6,640 nucleotides of DNA from Promethearchaeota archaeon CR_4 (lineage in GTDB: Archaea > Asgardarchaeota > Lokiarchaeia > Sigyniarchaeales > CR-4). Every line of letters starts with the position of its first letter. The first letter of the stretch is position 1. The notes under the pieces are model-generated. The model had not been told where the DNA came from. It saw only the letters and a list, made by a program, of their open reading frames with translations, and made no database searches. The position numbers were made by a program, and so were the translations under genes. Positions 1 through 4,416 of this stretch are shown here, one piece after another. The stretch is from contig MBAA01000185.1 in assembly GCA_001940655.1 (NCBI GenBank), forward strand, positions 17,687 through 24,326, read 5' to 3'.

Positions 1-795
1 ACACACAGGTTTCCCGATATTGGGTAAATGAGAACTTTCAAAACAGTTCTCAATGTCAAAGGTAGCGGTATCTTTCGTGACTTGAATGTTGGTAATGTCA
101 CCGAAAAAATTCTTTTTCCAAAATTTTGCGAGCTCTTCGATCAAAAGTTCAACATCTTGTTCGACAAAGATGCTTGAGATATTTCGTGCAAACCGTGTCC
201 CCACGTTATGTAAGATAATGGCTCCCTCCGATGTGCGCCCGTCTAACGTGGCAATAAACGTGTTGATTATTATTTGATTAACCTGGGAAACAGATGAATT
301 TTTGTTGATCGGATGACGGGCGAAAATCCTATTTATCAACCGGAGCTGTTCCACTTTCAATTGTAGGAATTTATATATTTCAGTCATAATGGATTCAATT
401 TTCGCAAACGCCTTGTCAACCGCCACTTCTTTTCTCTGACCTTTGTAAAAACCCCTGAATAAGTCTGGAAAATCGTAAAATTTGGAAATGAATCCTTTAA
501 ACCGATGTTCGAGCATTTTCAAATCCATCTTTCGCTCAAGAATTGCAGTTAGTAATACTGTTTCCATCCCCCCACGGGCCCATTCAGACGGGACTTCGAA
601 TAAATAATTCACGAAGTATAGATTTTTGTTTTCTGCATTAACATATTCAAAAAATGCATTTTTATTGTAAATGTCCAATAGATTCAAGATCCATTTAGAT
701 AATTTCTCCGGAATTCCCTCTGGTATAGAAATTACAATCGTTGGGCCTCGAATCTTATCAAAATAAGAGAGAACTAATTGCAATGTCTTCTGCAT
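1..795 (-). CDS. V4R-domain protein, 3' end outside window
   Basis: The frame is open for 265 codons from the ATG at 795 to base 1, so only the N-terminal part is present. An in-frame TGA lies eight codons upstream, so this is the first possible ATG. Residues 6-25 begin LVLSYFDKIRGPTIVISIPE; this strand-turn-strand start resembles the N-terminal domains of other archaeal proteins that carry V4R, perhaps longin- or roadblock-like. A helical middle (about 85-165) follows. From about 185 the sequence fits a V4R (4-vinyl reductase-like) domain: GTRFARN, then ELLIEELAKFW, then FDIENCFESS and finally GKPVC, where the window ends just before the usual conserved His-Phe-Glu-Gly part. V4R domains bind small molecules and are structurally related to the TRAPP subunit Bet3. 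The ligand here is unknown. The V4R call is firm as a family match by eye; the N-terminal domain identity is tentative. Confidence 0.75.
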   Translation of the reverse strand, partial: MQKTLQLVLSYFDKIRGPTIVISIPEGIPEKLSKWILNLLDIYNKNAFFEYVNAENKNLYFVNYLFEVPSEWARGGMETVLLTAILERKMDLKMLEHRFKGFISKFYDFPDLFRGFYKGQRKEVAVDKAFAKIESIMTEIYKFLQLKVEQLRLINRIFARHPINKNSSVSQVNQIIINTFIATLDGRTSEGAIILHNVGTRFARNISSIFVEQDVELLIEELAKFWKKNFFGDITNIQVTKDTATFDIENCFESSHLPNIGKPVC

Positions 796-942
796 CCTAG
801 ATGTAATAAAATTTCTTCAGATATCACGCTTTCTTGAGTAATCTGGTTTTAAGAAACCTCTTCATCGATTTTATTGAGATTCTGGAAAAATATTTAATTT
901 AATGTATAAAAATTTCAAAAAGGAACAATATCGCAAGTTACG
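796..942. promoter_or_regulatory. AT-rich gap between LUD gene and V4R gene
   Basis: This gap separates the LUD stop from the V4R start, both on the minus strand. Read on that strand it has two T-tracts soon after the LUD stop (around 905-925), which could end transcription. TATA-like stretches lie at 905-912 and near 847-854; the second would give a leader of about 30 nt for the V4R gene. No strong Shine-Dalgarno sequence precedes the V4R ATG. The assignment rests on composition and spacing only. Confidence 0.3.
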
Positions 943-1572
943 TTAAAATCCGAGAGGTTCTTTCACCAAGAGGACGGTGATGCGGTCTTTTTGGAGCTCA
1001 TTCTCAATAATACTCCACTTACCGAACGTCGATCCTATCCCATATGCCTTCTTAGCCCGTTCATTCTCCAATAAGAACACATATTCTCGCACGCGCCGCA
1101 TAGCTTCTTGCAGGTTAGGGGTGATCTTTTGGATGCCTACCACGAGTATGACTTTTTTCGCAGCGAACGGGTACGAAGACACCCGTGACCCAGACGCATC
1201 ACACGCTACGAGTTCTCCTGTTTCCGCGAGGGCATTCACGCTGCCAAGGACATATTCGGCAGCATCCGCCTTGCGGCGTAACATTCCTTGCATCTCAGGA
1301 TCTTTTTCCTTGAATATTTCCGGGCCCAGGCAATGCCACGGATTTTTCCCGCCGAGATAAAAATCCATGAATCCGATTTGATATAGGGTGGTGGATGAAG
1401 CTGTCATCACTTCCGCCCCAGCAGGGAGGAGTTCTTTCAACCTCTGTAAAGCTTGTTCTTTATTATCCAAAATATTCACGACAAATCCTCGCTTGCGCAT
1501 GACTTCGACAGTTTTATTTACCGTTGTTTGCGATGGAATTTTCGTCCATTCGGAGGCGTTTTTTATGCTCAT
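943..1572 (-). CDS. stand-alone LUD-domain protein (LutC/YkgG-like)
   Basis: The 209-residue protein is full length for a single LUD domain (formerly DUF162), the family of LutC/YkgG of lactate utilisation. Family-typical segments are visible: EVMTASSTTLYQIGF at 54-68, AEYVLGSVNALAETGELV at 105-122, VILVVGIQKITPNLQEAMRR at 141-160, and a C-terminus ending LVKEPLGF. It has no iron-sulphur cysteine motif, and no LutA- or LutB-like gene is next to it, so a lactate-oxidation role cannot be inferred. Stand-alone LUD proteins are common in prokaryotes, and their reaction is mostly unassigned. The ATG at 1572 is chosen because GGAGGT (1585-1590) lies 12 nt upstream and a TATA-like box lies further upstream. 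The protein looks soluble, with no signal peptide. The family call is confident; the function is unknown. Confidence 0.88.
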   Translation of the reverse strand: MSIKNASEWTKIPSQTTVNKTVEVMRKRGFVVNILDNKEQALQRLKELLPAGAEVMTASSTTLYQIGFMDFYLGGKNPWHCLGPEIFKEKDPEMQGMLRRKADAAEYVLGSVNALAETGELVACDASGSRVSSYPFAAKKVILVVGIQKITPNLQEAMRRVREYVFLLENERAKKAYGIGSTFGKWSIIENELQKDRITVLLVKEPLGF

Positions 1573-1584
1573 ACTTAATTACCA

Positions 1585-1590
1585 ACCTCC
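1585..1590 (-). promoter_or_regulatory. Shine-Dalgarno site of LUD gene
   Basis: GGAGGT on the minus strand ends 12 nt before the ATG at 1572. It is a strong anti-16S match with somewhat long spacing, and it supports that start codon. Confidence 0.55.
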
Positions 1591-1605
1591 AAAGTGCCTA
1601 TTCTG

Positions 1606-1613
1606 TTTTTAAA
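1606..1613 (-). promoter_or_regulatory. probable TATA box of LUD gene
   Basis: TTTAAAAA on the minus strand is centred about 37 nt upstream of the LUD ATG. That is the same geometry as the TATA box of rpoK in this window. It would place transcription start close to the Shine-Dalgarno site. Confidence 0.4.
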
Positions 1614-1690
1614 GTATTCCGCGAATGCGTGAGCCTGACTTCTAACGATTAATCGGAGTAAAAGCAATACTATAGAAGTATTTGTTATTT

Positions 1691-1697
1691 GAAAAAG
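1691..1697 (-). terminator. T-tract after tRNA-Val
   Basis: Directly after the encoded CCA end, the minus strand reads CTTTTTC. Archaeal RNA polymerase commonly ends transcription at short U-tracts, so this is a plausible tRNA terminator. Confidence 0.4.
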
Positions 1698-1806
1698 TGG
1701 TAGGCCCACCGAGGATTGAACTCGGGATCTCCTGTGTGTGAGACAGGCGTCATCTGCGACCCCTTCAACGCCAGCGTGAAGTGGGCAACCGCTAGACCAT
1801 GGGCCT
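1698..1806 (-). tRNA. tRNA-Val(CAC) with a D-loop intron and encoded CCA
   Basis: Reading the minus strand from 1806, the acceptor stem AGGCCCA pairs fully with TGGGCCT, followed by discriminator A and an encoded CCA (1698-1700). Positions 8-9 are TG. The D-stem pairs GTC with GAC and encloses the loop AGCGGTTA with the conserved GG. The anticodon stem CCTGT/ACAGG closes the loop CTCACAC, giving anticodon CAC, which reads the valine codon GUG. The variable loop is AGATC. The T-arm is CCGAG-TTCAATC-CTCGG. These parts make a normal 76-nt mature tRNA only if 33 nt are removed from the D-loop (separate entry). The gene is divergent from rpoK. A TATA-like stretch (TTTTTAAT at 1859-1866 on the minus strand) could be its promoter with a leader of about 30 nt. 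The identity is very secure because every stem pairs. Confidence 0.93.
1754..1786 (-). other. 33-nt non-canonical tRNA intron (bulge-helix-bulge) in the D-loop
   Basis: The intron lies between tRNA positions 20 and 21. Read on the minus strand, GCGG of the 5' exon pairs with TCGC near the intron 3' end, forming the four-pair central helix. The 5' bulge is TTG, cut as TT/G. The 3' bulge is AGA, cut as AG/A. An intron hairpin built on CCC/GGG and CTTC/GAAG closes one side; exon pairing of A with T and GTC with GAC closes the other. This is a complete bulge-helix-bulge substrate for the archaeal tRNA splicing endonuclease. Removing exactly these bases restores the D-loop AGCGGTTA. Confidence 0.88.
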
Positions 1807-1858
1807 TTTTTTTCCTACGCGTGAAAAAACAGGGTGCAACTTCTTCACATCTGCCGAA

Positions 1859-1866
1859 ATTAAAAA
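1859..1866 (-). promoter_or_regulatory. possible TATA box of tRNA-Val
   Basis: TTTTTAAT on the minus strand is centred about 57 nt before the tRNA 5' end. With the usual TATA-to-start distance this gives a precursor leader of about 30 nt. No better TATA-like stretch is visible nearer the tRNA. Confidence 0.3.
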
Positions 1867-1931
1867 AGTTTGCCACAAAGCGGGGAAAGGCGGGCGAAAG
1901 AGGCAAAACACGAAAAAAATAAAAGGTACGC

Positions 1932-1939
1932 TTTATAAA
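1932..1939 (+). promoter_or_regulatory. TATA box of rpoK
   Basis: TTTATAAA is a near-ideal archaeal TATA box. Its centre is 36 nt before the ATG at 1972 and only about 18 nt before the in-frame GTG at 1954. Transcription should therefore start near 1960, downstream of the GTG, which favours the ATG as the true start. Confidence 0.65.
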
Positions 1940-1971
1940 ACAACATATCTCCTGTGAGCTCGCTGACTTTT

Positions 1972-2274
1972 ATGTCTGAAAAATCTCATACTCGCGAAGA
2001 GATGGTTGCTGTTCGCGAAAAAGTGGTTATAGGGTCAATTTTTCTGACCAAATTTGAACGGAGTCGCATTATTGGCGCGCGGGCCCTGCAGATTAGTTTT
2101 GGTGCCCCCGTGTTGACGGATCTGCCGAGTTTCACCCTCGACCCGTTGCGGATCGCGGAAAAGGAGTTAAATGAAAAGTCGCTCCCCTTGACCATCCGGC
2201 GAGAATTCCCCGAGCTGGACGGGAAGAAAGAACACCAAGACATCCCCGTCCAGTGGTTAATGATCGAGGATTGA
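1972..2274 (+). CDS. rpoK: DNA-directed RNA polymerase subunit K (Rpb6/omega homologue)
   Basis: RpoK is the archaeal counterpart of eukaryotic Rpb6 and bacterial omega. It helps assemble RNA polymerase by clamping the largest subunit. The protein of 100 residues carries the family core in order: LTKFERSRIIGARALQISFG, then APVLTDLP, then the acidic turn before DPLRIAEKELNEKSLPLTIR, and a C-terminal REFPELDG. The length is slightly above the compact archaeal form because of about 25 charged residues at the N-terminus. The ATG at 1972 is preferred over an in-frame GTG at 1954, because the TATA box places transcription start downstream of the GTG. In many archaea rpoK sits with rpl13, rps9 and rpoN; here it stands alone, divergent from tRNA-Val. 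The family assignment is very secure. Confidence 0.95.
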   Translation: MSEKSHTREEMVAVREKVVIGSIFLTKFERSRIIGARALQISFGAPVLTDLPSFTLDPLRIAEKELNEKSLPLTIRREFPELDGKKEHQDIPVQWLMIED

Positions 2275-2358
2275 AAAATTCCATTTACCCTTCTTCTTAA
2301 GAGTAATTTTCTTCCTTCAATTCAGATTGAGTCAATTTTTTCCACTGAATTACCTAAA

Positions 2359-2517
2359 GTGAATAATATCAGTGACTTACCAACACATATTCCCAATAAA
2401 GATGGTTCCGTAGTTTATTCCATGCAATTAATAAATGGTAAGATCCGATGCCGAGCATGTGGTGCCTTGAATGAGGAAGAGCAGAAATTTTGTGGAAACT
2501 GTGGGGTTCCGTTATAA
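2359..2517 (+). CDS. small zinc-ribbon protein (about 52 aa)
   Basis: The C-terminal 25 residues contain CRAC and, thirteen residues later, CGNC followed by GVPL and a stop. This is a textbook four-cysteine zinc ribbon with the family-typical spacer GALNEEEQKF between knuckles. Two starts are possible: GTG at 2359 (52 residues) or ATG at 2422 (31 residues, essentially the ribbon alone). A TATA-like GAATAATATC at 2361-2370 would suit the ATG. Neither has a clear Shine-Dalgarno sequence. The reading frame is the same as rpoK and has no stop between the rpoK TGA and the ribbon, so a readthrough product or remnant fusion is conceivable. A T8 tract shortly after the stop supports a transcript ending here. 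Such ribbons mediate protein or nucleic-acid contacts; the role is unknown. Confidence 0.6.
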   Translation: MNNISDLPTHIPNKDGSVVYSMQLINGKIRCRACGALNEEEQKFCGNCGVPL

Positions 2518-2526
2518 TAAACAATC

Positions 2527-2534
2527 TTTTTTTT
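2527..2534 (+). terminator. T8 terminator after rpoK/zinc-ribbon
   Basis: Eight consecutive T residues start nine bases after the zinc-ribbon stop codon, with no other plus-strand gene nearby. This is a typical archaeal intrinsic termination tract. Confidence 0.5.
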
Positions 2535-2597
2535 AATTATCCTCTGATCGGAATCATTTGTTCAGAAATTTTAGAGTACACGAGAGATTAGTAACTT

Positions 2598-3068
2598 TCA
2601 TTCAAGTAATTCCTTACCTTTTTGGGTGAGTGAATAGACTTCACGCGGGCCAAGACCCTCCGTGGTGACAGTATCCATTTTCAAGATGTCTCTCTTCACC
2701 AAATCAGCCATAAGTTGTCTGAACTCTGCTTCTCGTAAGGGTTGTTTACCAAGTGGTACACGAGATTGATTCACCACAATTTGGATCCGCTGGAGGAATA
2801 ATCGTTTGGACTCTGAAATGGCAGATATAACGGCGAAAGCGTCATCAGATAACTTCTCTTTGGCATCAGTCTCCTGTTTTGACTTTTCCTTGAGCACGGC
2901 AGATAATCCCGTTGCCTTCTGCACTTGAGTCTCCACGTGTTTAAGCTTGACTATGTCCCGGGCAACTTTCTTGTCCTTTTCTGACGTCCCAGCTGGTTTC
3001 TCCGACTTTTCTTTTGTTTTTTCCTCTGACGTTTCTTCTGGACTTTTTTCTGGTTTTAAACCGGACAT
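2598..3068 (-). CDS. winged-helix protein with charged N-terminal tail
   Basis: The protein has 156 residues. Residues 1-36 are almost entirely K, E, S, T, P and G and should be disordered. A helical, charged stretch (about 37-73) follows and may be a short coiled coil. The last 85 residues look like a winged helix-turn-helix: helices DDAFAVISAISES and SKRLFLQRIQIVVNQ, a recognition-type helix EAEFRQLMADLVKRDIL, then a two-strand wing ending REVYSLTQKGKELLE, the usual end of such folds. A transcription-factor or chromatin-associated role is inferred only from the fold. I do not recognise a specific family. The ATG at 3068 is supported by AGAGGA (3076-3081) seven nt upstream. The gene is divergent from the GNAT gene, so it might regulate that promoter or its own. 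Confidence 0.72.
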   Translation of the reverse strand: MSGLKPEKSPEETSEEKTKEKSEKPAGTSEKDKKVARDIVKLKHVETQVQKATGLSAVLKEKSKQETDAKEKLSDDAFAVISAISESKRLFLQRIQIVVNQSRVPLGKQPLREAEFRQLMADLVKRDILKMDTVTTEGLGPREVYSLTQKGKELLE

Positions 3069-3075
3069 ACTCGAA

Positions 3076-3081
3076 TCCTCT
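3076..3081 (-). promoter_or_regulatory. Shine-Dalgarno site of winged-helix gene
   Basis: AGAGGA on the minus strand lies seven nt before the ATG at 3068, which is ideal spacing. It fixes this start and means the 5' part of any plus-strand reading frame here is antisense to a real gene. Confidence 0.55.
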
Positions 3082-3123
3082 TAAGCAGGTGTACATCCAT
3101 CATACACAAAACTGTTATTCACA

Positions 3124-3131
3124 AAAATATA
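3124..3131 (+). promoter_or_regulatory. TATA box of GNAT gene
   Basis: AAAATATA is centred about 25 nt before the GTG at 3152, exactly the usual archaeal distance to the transcription start. This predicts a leaderless mRNA starting at or next to that GTG. Confidence 0.5.
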
Positions 3132-3151
3132 GCTTTCGTAGTGATTTTCCA

Positions 3152-3700
3152 GTGGAACGAGTCGAGGAAAGGCGCAAACTTAAAGACGGACGGGTTATTA
3201 TTTTGCGTCATTTAGAGGGACGTGACGTTGATGGCATTTGGGATAACTTTGGAGAGGTCATCGATGAGGGTATATATCTTCCCATTTTTTTAAAAGTGGA
3301 GAGTGACTCGGAGCGACGAAATTGGTATCATGAATTTCTTATGTTGGGTCAAATTTGTCTCGTAGCAGAAGATCCGTACGCGGTTAAAAATCGTCATGTC
3401 GTTGGACAATGTACCATTGAGAACCTAGAATGGGATGCCGCTAAACACGTGGGTGTTTTGGGAATAATAATCCGCTCAGATTTCCGGGATTGCGGTGTGG
3501 GTGGATTCCTCATTGAATACACCAAGCAAGAAGCTCGCAAACTTGGCAAAGAAAAACTCAACCTCTCTGTTTTTCCATCAAACCAACGAGGTATTTCTTT
3601 GTATAAAAAACTCGGCTTCAACGAAGTGGGTCGGCGCCCCAAGCAATTCCTCCTAAATGGAGAGTATGTAGATGAAATTCTCATGGATTGTTTTCTTTAA
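3152..3700 (+). CDS. GNAT-family N-acetyltransferase
   Basis: With the GTG start the protein has 182 residues, normal for a single GNAT domain that transfers an acetyl group from acetyl-CoA to an amine. The N-terminal strand is DGRVIILRHLEGRDV. Motif A is GVLGIIIRSDFRDCGVGGFL, with the RxxGxG pyrophosphate loop RDCGVG at 112-117. Motif B is SNQRGISLYKKLGF at 143-156, followed by a typical C-terminal strand ending EILMDCFL. The substrate is unknown; the layout resembles RimI/RimJ-like and small-molecule acetyltransferases alike. The frame also stays open upstream to 3014, but that part is antisense to the winged-helix gene, and the TATA box at 3124-3131 places transcription start at the GTG. 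A GTG at 3089 is a less likely alternative. Confidence 0.85.
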   Translation: MERVEERRKLKDGRVIILRHLEGRDVDGIWDNFGEVIDEGIYLPIFLKVESDSERRNWYHEFLMLGQICLVAEDPYAVKNRHVVGQCTIENLEWDAAKHVGVLGIIIRSDFRDCGVGGFLIEYTKQEARKLGKEKLNLSVFPSNQRGISLYKKLGFNEVGRRPKQFLLNGEYVDEILMDCFL

Positions 3701-3728
3701 AATTGTTAAAATTTATGAATAACTAAGC

Positions 3729-3736
3729 TATAAAAG
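3729..3736 (+). promoter_or_regulatory. probable TATA box of small GTPase gene
   Basis: TATAAAAG lies about 57 nt before the GTG at 3790, giving a leader of about 30 nt. A second AT-rich box, TTTTTAATT near 3752-3760, could instead give a near-leaderless transcript. Confidence 0.45.
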
Positions 3737-3789
3737 AGTCATACAAATCAATTTTTAATTGATAGCGCAGGAAGTCATCTCACCCAAGC

Positions 3790-4350
3790 GTGAAATGTAG
3801 TTCGGGGTCGCCAATCTTGGAACTTAATGTAGAACCGTTACGGATCGTAAAAGTATTCGTGGCCGGTGAAGGTGGAGTTGGAAAAACGACTATGATTAAA
3901 CGATATACCACTGGAACCTTCATCCCTAATACGATGCTTACAGTTGGCGTTGAATTTCACATTAGTAAGGTGCCAAAACATCGCATCACATTACAGATCT
4001 GGGATTTAGGGGGCGAGGATCGCTTCCGATTCATTCTACCAGCTTATATTCGTGGCGCCAGCGGAGGTTTACTCGTATTTGATCTCACTCGCTTCCAGAC
4101 CTTCAAGAATCTGGGTGAATGGATGGAAATCATCCAAAAAAACGCCCCTAATACCCCTCTCGTCATCGTGGGAGCGAAAGCTGACCTTGAAGATAAGATT
4201 GCTGTTCAAGAAGACGTAATAAAAGAATTCTGCGATAAATATCAAGTTCTTTGCTACTTCACCGCGTCAGCAAAAACCGGGCAAGCTGTAGAAGATATCT
4301 TCATGAAACTCGCGGAAGTCATTGCGAATAGACTTGACAAGATTCTCTGA
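3790..4350 (+). CDS. Ras/Rab-like small GTPase (Asgard type)
   Basis: The 186-residue protein is a complete Ras-superfamily G domain, a GTP-dependent molecular switch. G1 is GEGGVGKT (26-33), with Lys32 and Thr33 for phosphate and magnesium. G2 is Thr51 in LTVGVEF, very Rab-like. G3 is DLGG (72-75) in WDLGGEDRFR. G4 is GAKADL (128-133). G5 is SAK (160-162). Two departures matter: the residue matching the catalytic glutamine of Ras is Glu76, and G4 reads AKAD instead of NKxD. The C-terminus (NRLDKIL) has no cysteine, so there is no prenylation motif and membrane attachment would need a partner. The start is GTG at 3790; a TTG at 3817 would remove a short unconserved N-terminus that holds Cys3. 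guaA follows on the same strand. The family is secure; the cellular role is unknown. Confidence 0.93.
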   Translation: MKCSSGSPILELNVEPLRIVKVFVAGEGGVGKTTMIKRYTTGTFIPNTMLTVGVEFHISKVPKHRITLQIWDLGGEDRFRFILPAYIRGASGGLLVFDLTRFQTFKNLGEWMEIIQKNAPNTPLVIVGAKADLEDKIAVQEDVIKEFCDKYQVLCYFTASAKTGQAVEDIFMKLAEVIANRLDKIL

Positions 4351-4391
4351 TGATTTTGCGAATAGAAGCGACAAGATTCTCGGATGATTTT
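4324..4391 (+). repeat. 34-bp imperfect tandem duplication
   Basis: Two adjacent 34-base units (4324-4357 and 4358-4391) match at 30 of 34 positions. The first encodes the GTPase C-terminus ANRLDKIL and its stop. The second would read ANRSDKILG and then stop in the equivalent frame, with the TGA changed to GGA. The second unit also creates an ATG at 4384 in frame with guaA. Confidence 0.85.
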
Positions 4392-4416
4392 GCATCGTGC
4401 TATTGGAAGTCACATT

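Noticed and set aside
86..277. Plus-strand 63-codon open frame near the left edge
   Set aside because: It is antisense to the continuous V4R-domain frame, which matches a known domain.
977..1612. Plus-strand open frames opposite the LUD gene
   Set aside because: They are antisense shadows of a gene with clear family motifs and a Shine-Dalgarno site.
1878..1905. G-rich purine tract that might form a G-quadruplex
   Set aside because: The G-runs are uneven (four, two, three and two), allowing at most a weak two-layer structure, and nothing else marks it as functional.
1685..1922. Open frames of about 70 codons on both strands over the tRNA region
   Set aside because: They run across the tRNA-Val gene, whose stems pair fully, and the translations resemble no protein family.
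1954..1971. GTG start for rpoK
   Set aside because: It is only about 18 nt from the TATA box centre, so it would lie upstream of the predicted transcription start.
3014..3151. N-terminal extension of the GNAT protein with hydrophobic residues resembling a membrane segment
   Set aside because: The first part is antisense to the winged-helix start region and the rest lies in the shared promoter. The TATA box at 3124-3131 predicts the start at 3152.
4384..4416. Upstream ATG for guaA
   Set aside because: It lies inside the second tandem repeat and adds eleven residues not expected before the conserved IIVLDFGGQ start.
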